Shown here one piece after another: positions 8,624-19,144 of a stretch of 64,000 bases of DNA. Numbering within the stretch: the stretch's first letter is position 1; every line of letters starts with the position of its first letter. The translations under genes were made by a program, and so were the position numbers. Below the pieces are notes generated by a model. That model saw nothing but the letters and a program-made list of their open reading frames with translations. It was not told the DNA's origin and searched no databases. This stretch comes from Endomychus coccineus (lineage: Eukaryota > Arthropoda > Insecta > Coleoptera > Endomychidae): positions 33,646,297 to 33,710,296 of the forward strand of contig OY294068.1 in assembly GCA_958510875.1 (NCBI GenBank). The letters run 5' to 3'.

Positions 8624-10309
8624 TTATTCATCTTCGTCTTCGATATTTGGTTGTACTGGTTGAACTATAGTTTCCTTGACGGTTTCTATCCGGTGATCTT
8701 TTGGTGATGATTTCTCGGATTTTGTTATTTTGTTTTTAATTAACCGGAATAGGCCAAATATCATGATGGTCAATAAAATGATGTATAATGGAGAAGTCCA
8801 ATAATGTGTTAAATTTTCTGGCATGTCCTTGAGGGTTATTTGCCGGATTTCTCGTTGTTCTTTCAGTAACTGATGTAGTCGGTCCAATGGTACGTCGTGT
8901 AGGATTAATTGTTGGCTTGAATGGTTGACAACTTTCGGTGTAGGCACAGCGGGTAATAAAAGTGGTTGTCCAGCGATAATGTCTTCATTATTTGTGTATA
9001 GGCTTTTTGATGTTTGAAAACTGCAGTTGGTAGGTAGCTCGATTAAGAAGGTGCCTATGAGAATTGTAAAGTCAGATTTGTGACACGTGAGTTTGACTTT
9101 GACGGCTGCTGGTAAAACAGCGATGTAATGTGTTGAAGAGATTTGTTCAATTATTTCTTGATCGACCAAAACTGGAACTTGATGACACGCTGTGGCATTT
9201 GAATTCTTTAGTTGAAGAAGTTGATGCGTGCAGTCATTTTGGGTTGTTTGTTCTATTGGCCTTCCATTGGCACAGTAATACAATGGGTGGATGTTTCTGC
9301 ATTCTTCATCTTCGTACTGATAGTAATTATCTTTCACAGCCAGATAAGGTTTGAAAGGGACGAGGGTGGTTTTATCTTTAGTAGGTATTGCATACAAATG
9401 GTAATAGGAATAAGTTTGAGGATAGACAATCGGAAAGTGAATTATGAAGACTATTCGGTCCATGGAGTGATATGACTGAACATCTAATATTTCATAGTAT
9501 TTATAACTGTTTTGCAGATTGTCACCAAACATCAATTCATCAGAGGAATGATGTTTCAAGAGTTTCTGTATAATGAAGTTTATATCACTGATTTTTAACA
9601 TGCTGTTATGCACGATTTTGAGTCTCGCAAAAGTTACTGCATTTTCTAGATTATTCAATACCTGAAGAATTATAGTCAAGACTGAGTTTACTTGATCATA
9701 AGCATTTTTCGCTGTGAAATAACTTTTGAAGTTGAACAAAGTTGTGTTTAGGTCTTCGTAGATTTCTTTGATTCTATCAGCTATTTCCTTTTCATTTTGT
9801 TTAATCAAGGATAAAGTGATATTATATTCCTCAAGAATTTTCGTAGTCAGTGAAATCTGTTTATTAAAGTTTGATGCAATATTATCTTGGTTTGATTTCA
9901 AATTAGTAATAGCCTCGTCGTAACGACGACCATCTTCGGCGTCCAAATTGCCGGAAATACTTTTGAAGATGGATCCTAAGCCATTTATCAGACCTCGTTT
10001 AAATCTTTTATTCGGTTGTAGAGATATTAATTTTTGTTTGGCAAGTTCTATCTGGAAAAGTATAGAATTTGCTATATTACGTAATTCAATGGAATAGAGT
10101 TCGTGTTTTTCTGTTATTAATGATTTCATTTTTAAAAATTGATCGGATATTGTATTTAATTCTGTTTCGATTGGTCTTAAGTCATAATAATGAATAAATG
10201 TGTGATAACTATCTTTTAATTTTGCATACCCTAACTTATAAGGAAGGATACCGGGATTGGAATCGAGGTTGGTTATTTTAATGTCTTGAGCCATGTCGAG
10301 AGCCGTCAC
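8624..10309 (-). CDS. env: Errantivirus envelope (fusion glycoprotein, F-like)
   Basis: 561-residue frame with no internal stop. It is an insect-retrovirus envelope of the type related to baculovirus F proteins. A furin-like RFKR site at residues 102-105 is followed by GLINGLGSIFKSI, the conserved fusion-peptide region. A hydrophobic segment near 508-524 fits a membrane anchor, and about 37 polar residues form a cytoplasmic tail ending in acidic residues. No signal peptide is visible at the first ATG. In gypsy, env is made from a spliced RNA, so the true N-terminus may come from an upstream exon; the ATG at 10309 is only the longest open start. The frame overlaps the end of the gag-pol frame by 32 bp in another register. 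Plus-strand frames inside it are shadows. Confidence 0.88.
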   Translation of the reverse strand: MTALDMAQDIKITNLDSNPGILPYKLGYAKLKDSYHTFIHYYDLRPIETELNTISDQFLKMKSLITEKHELYSIELRNIANSILFQIELAKQKLISLQPNKRFKRGLINGLGSIFKSISGNLDAEDGRRYDEAITNLKSNQDNIASNFNKQISLTTKILEEYNITLSLIKQNEKEIADRIKEIYEDLNTTLFNFKSYFTAKNAYDQVNSVLTIILQVLNNLENAVTFARLKIVHNSMLKISDINFIIQKLLKHHSSDELMFGDNLQNSYKYYEILDVQSYHSMDRIVFIIHFPIVYPQTYSYYHLYAIPTKDKTTLVPFKPYLAVKDNYYQYEDEECRNIHPLYYCANGRPIEQTTQNDCTHQLLQLKNSNATACHQVPVLVDQEIIEQISSTHYIAVLPAAVKVKLTCHKSDFTILIGTFLIELPTNCSFQTSKSLYTNNEDIIAGQPLLLPAVPTPKVVNHSSQQLILHDVPLDRLHQLLKEQREIRQITLKDMPENLTHYWTSPLYIILLTIMIFGLFRLIKNKITKSEKSSPKDHRIETVKETIVQPVQPNIEDEDE

Positions 10310-13300
10310 GGCTAGTACTGTCCTGTAAATTGATATTGTTTTGTTTAGACAAAGGTTTTCTCAGATTGCTTTTATGGTAATATGTTACAGGTGTTTCAAT
10401 AGTAATACCTTTATCATTTTGAACTGGGTGCATTTTGAATTTAGGACTTGCCTTATCACGAGAATTTGTTTTATGGTAGATTAATTCACCCGGTTCATAG
10501 ATCAGAGGATCTTGTCTATCTTTGTTTCGTTTTTCTATATTTCTTTCTTTTTGATTTGACATTTGCCGATTCAAATGTTTGTATATTTCGGCAGTGCATT
10601 CTTTGTGTTGGTTAATATAATTTGTATATAATTTCTCATTAAGGTCTATATCGAACGGACTGTTTGCATCCAAATGACCCTTTATGACATCTATTGGACG
10701 TTGTTTGGTGCCTGAGTGAATAGAATGATTATATCCAAGGATTGCGTAAGGCATTTGATCTAGGATGTTTAGATCCTTTTTTGGTTCTCTAATAATTCTT
10801 AAGTGTTCAAGGATAGTTGAATGAAATCTTTCAATAGCACTATTAGAATTAGGGTTTAGAGGTGTCGTATAATGAAGCTTGATTTTGTGCAATAAGGCAA
10901 ATTCTTTTATTATATTATTTTTCAACTCGGCACCATTGTCTAATGTCAATAATTTTGGGGTACCGTGATGGGTCATAAAATTTATAAATGCTTTAGTGAC
11001 GTGAACAGCTGTTAATGCGGTGATTGGGTAGGCTTGGGCATATTTGGAGAAGGTGTCTATAATAGTGAGAAATTTCTGAGTTTTGATAGTGAAAGTATCT
11101 GCGTGAACGATTTCAAATGGTTTTTTAGCAGTAGGAGTAAGTTCAAATTTTTGTTTAGGTGGATTCCTATTATATTTCATCCTATGACATAGCTCGCAGT
11201 TATTGACATATTTTGTGATACTACCTCTTATATTAGGCCAGTAATACTTTCGTTTTATTTGAGCTTCTGTTTCGGTAATCCCGCGATGGTTTGTTTTACC
11301 TTCGTGACACAATTCAACAATTTCGTCTTGAGATTCTGGTTTTCTCACATCTTCTAATACGTTATTACAAATAATAAGTTTTAAAGAGGAGTTTTTAAAG
11401 GTGTCCTTTAAAATTTGACAAAATTTTGGGATAAGCTCTTCTCGGTCTATATTTACAGCAAATGTTCTATTGGTTCTAGTGAATTCTTTGAATATGCCTA
11501 TTATTTCATGTTCGAAGTTGTTTTCAGAAACCTGTACAGTGGTCCTAGTTCTATTTTCGAAAGGTCTGGTAAGTATTGGTAATCGTGGTGAATGTAAAAC
11601 GACTTTTAAAAATATCTGATATGGGAAATTATTAATTGCTGTTTCTGATATTGGTATTTCAAGAATTGGGTTTTCACGACTAGTGTGAACAGTATTATTG
11701 TCACCGTTATCATCTTGATTTTCGACGTCATTTAGATCGGGGGTTTCGTCTATATTACCTGTGACGGAATGTGAGTCGTCTTGATTATTTTCATCGTTAT
11801 TATTTTGATTTTCATTAAACGTTTCGCTTGGCTGTACATTCTTGTGAAAGAATTCAAAATTATTATGGACTGGTAGTGATTTGATTGGATATAGTATTGT
11901 GAAATTTATAGCATGTTCTGAATTATTATGAATTTCTACTTGGGCCCATCCATTTGAGGATATTGTTAAGGTTTCGGGTATTACACAGTTTTGAACTATT
12001 TGTTGAGGTACTAAGATTTCGCCTGAAGGGGTCGTAACAGGGATTACGATTCTCGACACAGTATTTCCTGGTAATAACTTTTCTATTAATAATTTTGGGT
12101 TGGAATCAAAGTACTTAATAGGTATTTTGGTATTTGAAGTTATAACTTGTGAATTTGCAAAATCTAATTGTGCGTTCAAAGATTGGATAAGATCGATTCC
12201 GATTAGTCTATCAAAAATATCATGGAACTTATAAGAATAAAATTTTAGCTCGGTATTTTGCTTGAACTCCCTAAACGCTGGTATTGTAACAGACGTGTCG
12301 TGCTTAGAGGACGCGAAAGAGGTCGAAACGGCAAACAGCTCATGAGTTTTATATTCATATTTGTTCACGATTTCGGGGTATAAAAAAGATTTGGTTGCAC
12401 CAGTATCAATTAATAATTTCAAAGGGGGATCGTATATGTCGATATACGGTAGTTCTCGTTTGTCAAAGAAATTATTCAATTCTACTATGGGTTCGGATCT
12501 TGAGACGTGTTCTTCTTCAAGAAATCCATATTCATAATTATTGTCGTACTCCTGAGGATACTCTGCCTCAGTATCGGGAGAACACTCTGTATAGTTCTCA
12601 TCTGAAAATTCTACTTGTTCTGTATTAAACAATTCCTCAGCATGCCAATTTTGTTTGGGTACAGATTGTGGTTTTAATTCCGTATTCTTTGTAGTCATGC
12701 TCATGGGTGTTGGTCTATATGGGAACGTTCCGTTTGGTTTGGGCTTGAAAACATTTGTTGGTATCGGTGGTTTACCGAATACTTGTTGGTTCGTAAAGAA
12801 TTTTTGTGGTGTCTGTCTCTGTGTTGGTTGAACATTTACGGGACCAGTAGGAAAAGATGGTCTAATTTTGGGATAATTTTGGTGGAACATATTGTTAGAG
12901 GTAGAGGGCTGAGAGTGTTGTTGTGTAAAATTGTTCGCAAAATTATTTCGTGATGAATGATTTTGGTGTACTTGATGAGAAATATTTTTCTTTTGTGAAT
13001 GCATATTAACGGGTTGTTGAATATTATGTGAATGTGAATTTTGAATATATTTAATGTTATCTTCGTTTCTAATGAAATTTATTGCATCTAACATTGTTTT
13101 TGGTTCCTTTGTACGGACCATAATTCCGTAAGGGTTTCGTAAACCTGCCAAAAATACTTCAAGGGCTTGATTTTTATACATATTTAATTTGAATTTGCGT
13201 ATATTTATATCGTTTTCGTGAATAGCAAGATAGTTGGAAATGGTGTTTAACATCTTTCTCACACGGTCATGAAACTGATAAGGGGTTTCATGTTGCAACT

Positions 13301-13790
13301 GCCTTAGGTTATTCAAGTCTAGAGATAGACACGTTTCATTCCTAGGATCGCTAAAGTTTCTTATCAATTCATTTTTTATCTCTTGGATATTATTAGCACA
13401 ACTTATGTTAACAACTTCCCTTGCAGATCCTTTTAATTTACTTATTATAGTGCGAAAAATGATTATGTTCTGGAAATTATTTACGTTTTTTTGATCAAGG
13501 AAATGCGTAACTATACTATCGATACTCTCTAAAAAGAAATTCAATTCGTTTACATTGCCATCAAATTCTGGAATTGTTTCGGCATGTACTTTGGTGAAAT
13601 TTGGTACTTGGGTCATCTTGTATGAATTTTGTTCTACTTGAACAGATTCAAAGGTAATGTTAGAATTATTTTTTGTAATATCACTATTGCTCGATGCAAG
13701 AGAGAAATTATTTAACCTATCGGTTAGTTGATCGATAAACTCTAGATTGTCTTCACAAGAGGATTGAGAGGATCTAGAGGAGTCTGACAT
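10278..13790 (-). CDS. gag-pol: Gag-protease-integrase fusion, RT/RNase H deleted
   Basis: 1170 residues, uninterrupted. Residues about 65-250 are gypsy-type Gag (IPEFDGNVNEL start; no CCHC knuckle, as is usual in errantiviruses), followed by a Gln/Asn/His/Pro-rich stretch. The aspartic protease motif LLIDTGATKSF has its catalytic Asp at 462. An Asn/Asp-rich linker (about 645-705) follows, where RT and RNase H should be. Integrase then starts with an HHCC zinc finger (H829, H835, C865, C868) and a catalytic core with D898, D951 and E987, giving the expected 35 residues between the last two. The C-terminal part ends in a basic segment. Gag and pol share one frame, whereas gypsy normally uses a frameshift between them. 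ATG 13790 lies about 175 bp after the 5' LTR. RT and RNase H are absent; the rest looks complete. Confidence 0.9.
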   Translation of the reverse strand: MSDSSRSSQSSCEDNLEFIDQLTDRLNNFSLASSNSDITKNNSNITFESVQVEQNSYKMTQVPNFTKVHAETIPEFDGNVNELNFFLESIDSIVTHFLDQKNVNNFQNIIIFRTIISKLKGSAREVVNISCANNIQEIKNELIRNFSDPRNETCLSLDLNNLRQLQHETPYQFHDRVRKMLNTISNYLAIHENDINIRKFKLNMYKNQALEVFLAGLRNPYGIMVRTKEPKTMLDAINFIRNEDNIKYIQNSHSHNIQQPVNMHSQKKNISHQVHQNHSSRNNFANNFTQQHSQPSTSNNMFHQNYPKIRPSFPTGPVNVQPTQRQTPQKFFTNQQVFGKPPIPTNVFKPKPNGTFPYRPTPMSMTTKNTELKPQSVPKQNWHAEELFNTEQVEFSDENYTECSPDTEAEYPQEYDNNYEYGFLEEEHVSRSEPIVELNNFFDKRELPYIDIYDPPLKLLIDTGATKSFLYPEIVNKYEYKTHELFAVSTSFASSKHDTSVTIPAFREFKQNTELKFYSYKFHDIFDRLIGIDLIQSLNAQLDFANSQVITSNTKIPIKYFDSNPKLLIEKLLPGNTVSRIVIPVTTPSGEILVPQQIVQNCVIPETLTISSNGWAQVEIHNNSEHAINFTILYPIKSLPVHNNFEFFHKNVQPSETFNENQNNNDENNQDDSHSVTGNIDETPDLNDVENQDDNGDNNTVHTSRENPILEIPISETAINNFPYQIFLKVVLHSPRLPILTRPFENRTRTTVQVSENNFEHEIIGIFKEFTRTNRTFAVNIDREELIPKFCQILKDTFKNSSLKLIICNNVLEDVRKPESQDEIVELCHEGKTNHRGITETEAQIKRKYYWPNIRGSITKYVNNCELCHRMKYNRNPPKQKFELTPTAKKPFEIVHADTFTIKTQKFLTIIDTFSKYAQAYPITALTAVHVTKAFINFMTHHGTPKLLTLDNGAELKNNIIKEFALLHKIKLHYTTPLNPNSNSAIERFHSTILEHLRIIREPKKDLNILDQMPYAILGYNHSIHSGTKQRPIDVIKGHLDANSPFDIDLNEKLYTNYINQHKECTAEIYKHLNRQMSNQKERNIEKRNKDRQDPLIYEPGELIYHKTNSRDKASPKFKMHPVQNDKGITIETPVTYYHKSNLRKPLSKQNNINLQDSTSRDGSRHGSRH

Positions 13791-13948
13791 ATGAAAAATA
13801 AAATGGAGTGCTTACAGTACGATTCTGGTATACATCGAACTCGAACTGGAAGGCCTCTGGACTGGAGATGATATGCCGGTTACAACACTTTCGCTGGCCA
13901 CTAAACTCTTGAAACAGAAAAGTTATCCACGTCGGATTCTTCGTAGCA

Positions 13949-13966
13949 ATCCTGTTCGCAGCGCCA
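13949..13966 (-). other. Primer-binding site candidate
   Basis: On the minus strand TGGCGCTGCGAACAGGAT starts at the last base of the 5' LTR. TGGCGC next to the LTR is the usual start of a tRNA primer site in errantiviruses. The matching tRNA is not identified. Confidence 0.7.
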
Positions 13967-14192
13967 ATTATATAAGTCGTATTTCGACTTAGGAAAAAGT
14001 TGATTTTATTGAATAAAATATATCATACAATATATTGAGATGTTAATTATAAGAATATCATGTCAGAACTAATGTGAATACAGCAGATTATGAATGTGTA
14101 ACCTCACGTATACATTGCAAGTCAGCACTATATAGATATATGTTGATTCTATTAATGTTTATAATACGACGATGTTTTCTTAGAATATAACT
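13966..14192 (-). repeat. 5' LTR of the errantivirus
   Basis: 227 bp, nearly identical to 8350-8576. It should carry the promoter for the minus-strand genomic RNA, but I did not identify a reliable TATA or initiator element. Confidence 0.9.
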
Positions 14193-14196
14193 CGCG
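14193..14196. repeat. Target site duplication, right (CGCG)
   Basis: Pairs with 8346-8349. Joining the flanks would give '...gccacgcgccag...', the empty site. Confidence 0.85.
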
Positions 14197-15506
14197 CCAG
14201 TTTTTTGGAAGAGCTGAATGTTTTTAAATGAATACTGGTTTGAGCGTGAGAGGCATGGCGTATTACTGAGGATTCTTGTTCAAGATAAGTTAATTGTAAT
14301 TTGAGAGAAACAACATTGTGAGATTAACTCAATACAATTTATTAAAACAAATTAACAAATAAAACAAAATATGATAACAAATAATTTGCAAATTAGTACG
14401 ATTTGAATAGGTGGTTGTGAATGAAGCTAATGAAAGTGAGTACGGCAAATTTGGTAAGACATAAATCGATTAATGAAACACAATGATGAATAATTTCGAA
14501 ATAAGTTCAGTTAATTAAAAGACATGATGATAAATAGTTGTAAAATTTGTTCAATTAATTCATTAATTCTCCATTAAATGTGAATGATAGAACATTACTA
14601 TGTGTCTAAATTGTCGTATCATCGTTATAATGTTGTAATGTAATTTTTTGTATCTGATTGTAACTTTATAATCTAACTTTATTAATGTAAATGCTACTTT
14701 TCATTGTTCAACGTGACTTGTCCTAACCATTTATGAAAACTGTCTTCTGGATGATTAAAATATTCTATTCTATTCTATTCTAATAAATATCTTGAGAACT
14801 TGATTTTCTATCTGAAATACGGTTGACGATACTCCCCTTTTTATGTTTAGAAAAATAGTTCGTGGCTTTGCGCTGTTGAGTGTCATTGTCACTTATAATG
14901 AAGAAAATAATATAATTAATTTGTTCTGATTTCGTATTAATTGATAAAATTTACACTTACTACGGTACCACTACGAGAATCATGTTCTGTCATTGTTGTT
15001 ACCATAAAATGTTTCACAGCCGATGTTCATTGTTTTCGTCGTTCATTTTCTTGAGGGATACTGAACAACTGGACTTTTGGCCCATTGGTGTAATTTCCCT
15101 CTCAGCCAGAAGCAAAACATCCATTTTTCATAAAGAAATTAACTAACAAACGTCAGTAAACTGTACAACCAACATAAACATTCATTTTGCAAAGCACTTT
15201 ATTCAGGAATAACACTCTTATACACGTTTATTTACAGGTAAAAATACATTTCAATCACAAGAGGGCACCACAGAAACGGGCGCAACATATAATTATCCAC
15301 ACGAACGAGTTAAAACTCTGTTTAATTTCAATATTTATCAGCTGTTTAGAATGAATACCAGCTAGGTGCCATTAAGACGATGAACGATACTGTCGTATGC
15401 TACGTATCCTCTCCAAGCCTCTTGTTGATGACGTCACACTGACTTGTTTACTCAGCGTTCAGGCTTTGTACTATAGAAGGTACCGGCTCAGATTGCTCTA
15501 ATTTCA
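14197..15506. other. AT-rich unassigned sequence
   Basis: No coding signal. A short (attct) pentanucleotide run lies at about 14763-14783. The rest is unique within the window. Confidence 0.5.
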
Positions 15507-16049
15507 TTGTCAAGCTCGAACTTCTTTCTACCAGACTTCATTTTCTATAAAACGGCGAAGTTGTTGAACTTAACAAACAGTTTGTTTCACGATAATATCT
15601 TTGTCTGTTTGTCTGCACTGTATATCATATATGAACTAGAATTCCTTGTTGAATTCCGATGGAGTGTTATTGGAAAGTCTGTTAGAGTGCATGAAGACAC
15701 TCTAACGTTACTTAAAGGCAAGACCGTCAAATTCTATACTCCATTCTTAATGCTTGTGACTTGTACGTGGCGCACGCAGGTTGTCATTGTAGTAAATTCC
15801 ATCACTATCTATAGCTGTAACATTTCACAGAATATCAACAGCAAAGCCTCGTTAAATATTAAGAAATCCGACCCGTCACGTTGTTGCTATCGTGAAACTA
15901 GTCCCTTGCCAATCCCTTTTATTTGCACCCTAAGTAGAATCTTTTATCTCTCGTCTCGTCTCATTCTCCGATATTTGAAACAAACTCGTATTCTCCGGTT
16001 TGTCCTTTTTATTCATAACTCAGAATTCAACTGTGATGAAAACCTGTAA
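15507..16049 (+). other. Unrecognised 180-residue open frame
   Basis: A frame of 180 codons opens at a TTG, not an ATG. The translation is rich in hydrophobic and Cys residues and has no motif I know. It has no partner elsewhere in the window and no clear upstream signal. It is the longest open stretch not assigned to a transposable element, which is the only reason for listing it. I think chance is more likely than a gene. Confidence 0.2.
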
Positions 16050-16745
16050 TTAAAATACTTCCCCGGCATTTAATTAGGAGTGTAATTGTACCCCACGTCC
16101 AGATGTTTATTTGTTCACCCCTCTGTTCTTTAAAGGATTCGGTGTTCTTTGACGTGACAAAATCCTTCCCTCAGGGAATATATCTCGTAATAATGTGGAA
16201 ACGATACTGGAAAATTTTTCGGGATTTCTCGAATTGCCTAATTCAAGTCTCACTCAAACAGGAATATATGAACTGTAGACATAATTAAATCTTCTAATAT
16301 TCTCAAATTACAGATGAATTGTAGACAACGCGAAATAAAATGCTCATCTCGCATTTCAATATCCTTGTACAGGTCGAATGTCTGACACAAATGGAGTCTG
16401 TTCAAATATGTTGTAAGACCCTGGCGGACAATCATCAAGGCAGGTAATGCACGGATGAAATTATAGTTCGCGATGACGAGGTGACGTGACATTGCCAATA
16501 TGTGTCAAATTCCTGCGGTTGATGGATGTAAGTACAATGTCTATAATCAGGATAATAATACTACATATTACTCCCTCCAATTGATTCATGTCTTCATCAT
16601 CGAGCAAATTTTAACCTTCTTACGATCGAAAACTATACTCACTAGCTTGAATTTTTGAGAATCACATATCCAGTAATTTATCTGGTATTCTCCAAAAAAT
16701 AAGAAAGAAAGATAAGTAATTCGATTGGGACAAATGTGGAGATCA
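16050..16745. other. No recognisable feature
   Basis: No frame, repeat or motif that I could support. The minus-strand frames at 16250-16825 carry no known motif. Confidence 0.5.
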
Positions 16746-16747
16746 CA

Positions 16748-16981
16748 AGATGACATGGTGGGTCTTGCCCTATGATATACATTGGACAGACAGGAAGGAC
16801 TTTCCAAAAACGGATCAAAGGACATAGAAGTAGTTTCATTAATAATATATGGGATTCAACCTTTGCGAAACGTTTAATTATAGAAAATCATAACTTTAAT
16901 GATAATTTCAAGATTTTACACATTCAGAATAAAAGTAATAAATTGAATTTGCTAGAGTCTCTGGAAATTAATAAATATTGA
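16748..16981 (+). pseudogene. Penelope-like element, GIY-YIG endonuclease fragment
   Basis: The frame reads MIYIGQTGRTFQKRIKGHRS, then after a gap STFAKRLI, NFKILHI and LNLLESLEINKY. This is the GIY-YIG endonuclease at the C-terminus of Penelope-like element polyproteins: YIGQT motif, the basic RxxxH segment, a conserved STFAxHL-like block and the terminal LxxLExxEI block. The frame closes naturally at 16981. The reverse transcriptase is not present upstream, so the copy is 5'-truncated. The sequence differs from the GIY-YIG pieces at 19.7, 45.9 and 50.2 kb, so it belongs to another PLE family. Confidence 0.8.
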
Positions 16982-17717
16982 GAGTTCGATATCCTATTCA
17001 ACCATCAACAAATTAGATTTTCCTTTTGCTTCCAGTTTATCGTTTAATCCCTCAATACTCAATTAGGTCAAATTCCAATAACCATCTATCCTAAGATTAT
17101 CATTAAAGTTATATATTAGGTAGCTATTTTGTAGTACTTTGTGATATAACAAAATGAAACACTTTTACTTTGTTTTTATCACATATATTATAGAAAGAAA
17201 TCGTGACTACAGTTTCGACACTAATGTTTCTTCTTCAAACGATACTAATGTATGAAAATATTAATAATGTTGCTATTTATGGTACAATATAAGACGCAAG
17301 TAACAAGTGGGGTTTCGGCTGAGGGGTTTTAATGCGGAGGTATACTAGAAAGGCACAACCGAATTATTGGAAACAAAACATCAAACAGAATACTGTGGTG
17401 TACACCTAATTGATCGTTCAATTGCATTTTTTTTTATCATATCATGGCTTCCATCATTGAATTTCAGTACTCTGTAATATTTGTTTGAAGAAACTACAGT
17501 GTTAGTGAATCTATAGTCACATTTATTCATCAATCTAGTGAGAATAGAACTCTAAAGTTATTTTTTAAAAGTTTTGAATGGATTTTCATCATATAATGGC
17601 TCATTCTGACTAGTTTTTGCAAATAAATAAGACTTCTAATAAGATATCAACTCATCAGATAAATTCTGATAAATTCTCATTGTGGATACACTATGATACA
17701 TACTATAAATAAGAAAC
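16982..17717. other. Probable PLE 3' flank and unassigned sequence
   Basis: No gene. On the minus strand, about 17180-17235 carries a 'tgaagaag ... gtcgaaactg' pair of blocks, a loose match to the hammerhead-like cores at other PLE ends in the window. Confidence 0.3.
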
Positions 17718-18935
17718 AATTTCAATTTCAATTTATTCGTTTACAAAAACACTACAAAGACACACATCATTCTATAAAACTAGTGAGTAACAATCAAACA
17801 ATCAAAAATCAATTCAATTAAGAATTGAATACATATAATAATTAATATTTAAGCACAAAGTATAATGATGTGATGATTATGAAACATTTACACAATTAAA
17901 TATAAATATTAGAGCATGAATTAGAAAAAATTCCAATTTGGAATGCATAAATATTAATACACGAATTATAAAACATTCAATTTACAATGTAAACTGGAAA
18001 TTAGGTACAGAGGTACTCCTTAACTCAATAGAATGCATATTTCAATAAATATGTGTATAGTAAATTTTTCAATATTTTCAATTGATGATTGTAATTCATT
18101 CATAAAATAATTAGAGCAGATTATACGTTGATAAATATGACAATTTTGTCCAACCTATAAACGTGATAATGATACGAGAATATTATCATTCATAGGGGTT
18201 ACATATCTGTGAAATGTATTATTTCTAATGTGAGTATGTTCCTGGCTTTTAATATTCAGCAGCAGTTGTCAGATATACATACATGGAAGAATACAAACTT
18301 GGAGTTTTATAAAAAATGGTTTGCAATGACAATCCGATTAAGCATTCAACATACATCGGACAATATTCTTCTGTGAAGAATACCCTGCCCATGTGAGGAG
18401 AATTACCCCTGAATTGAAGACCGTAATTCAAATCGGAATGAATGAGACCGTGGTATAACATATTCACCACTTTCGAAGAGACTGTGTTTCTCAGCATTCT
18501 TATCATATAACATTAGCAACTCAATTTGCTTACGATGCTGTTACATTGTACTTAATTTCATATATCTCCTCAATTGTTGTATGCTTTATCCTGATAAGGG
18601 GATTAAAATTATAGTTTCTATTCTTCTGTTTGAATATCATGAAGAAGGTTTCCTTCTCAATAAATGTTAATCCATTATGCAGACACCAGAGATGGAAACT
18701 ATTAGCACAGCTTTTTGCTTTCGCTATGAAGTTGTTTAGATTTTCTTCGGCAGTAATTTGGTTTGTATCATCAGCATATAGTATAGTTCTGTATGCATGA
18801 CTGCTCTAAATCAGACATACAAACTATAAACAATATTGGGCCCAGTATTGAACCTTGTGGCTCACCTATATTTATCTCCGATGGATTAGATTTATATGAG
18901 TCATATCAATCACTTTTTAATTTTAATATTTAGCT
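17718..18935 (-). pseudogene. Non-LTR retrotransposon, RT C-terminal half
   Basis: Minus-strand translation gives INIGEPQGSILGPILFIVCM, the usual GVPQGSxLGPxLF motif of LINE reverse transcriptases, then a DDTNQI block matching the YADDT active-site region. Further along are NGLTFIEKETFFMIF, VVNMLYHGLIHSDLNYGLQF and a terminal AFY-VKEYL block. There are several stops and frame changes. The 3' end on the minus strand is marked by a short repeated 'aattgaaattgaaattg' tail near 17718-17740, typical of LINEs that end in a simple repeat. The 5' half is missing. The minus-strand frame 18249-18506 is the longest intact piece. Confidence 0.8.
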
Positions 18936-19144
18936 AGTCTTTACTAGTTGGAAATACTCGTACACTATATTACAAATGAATACTACATTGACTATTACGT
19001 CATAGAAAAATTTCAAAATAAAATTTTGTTATAAAAATAGAAGGAAACAAAATATGTTCCACCACACAGTGGTTTCTTCAGGTAAATAATGATACTTGAA
19101 CTTACAACGGTATTCCTGAATAGTAGACTTCCGCGGATAGCTAA

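Larger units (their letters stand above)
8350..14192 (-). mobile_element. Errantivirus-type LTR retroelement lacking RT and RNase H
   Basis: A 5843-bp Ty3/gypsy element on the minus strand with two 227-bp LTRs, CGCG target duplication, primer-binding site, polypurine tract, an open gag-protease-integrase frame and an open envelope frame. Errantiviruses of insects are usually about 7-7.5 kb, with RT and RNase H between protease and integrase. Here about 1.5 kb corresponding to those domains is absent and no YxDD box occurs anywhere in the element. I saw two differences between the LTRs, so the insertion is young. It cannot copy itself without a helper polymerase. Either the deletion happened after insertion or the deleted form was mobilised in trans. 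Confidence 0.9.

Noticed and set aside
9130..9475. Plus-strand frames of 74 and 87 codons
   Set aside because: Antisense shadows of the envelope gene.
12395..12628. Plus-strand frame of 77 codons
   Set aside because: Antisense shadow of the gag-protease region.
13949..13966. Naming the tRNA that primes the errantivirus
   Set aside because: The TGGCGC start is clear, but I could not match the following bases to a particular tRNA with confidence.
15507..16049. Candidate host gene of 180 codons
   Set aside because: It begins at TTG, has no motif and no supporting signals. Kept only as a low-confidence open frame.
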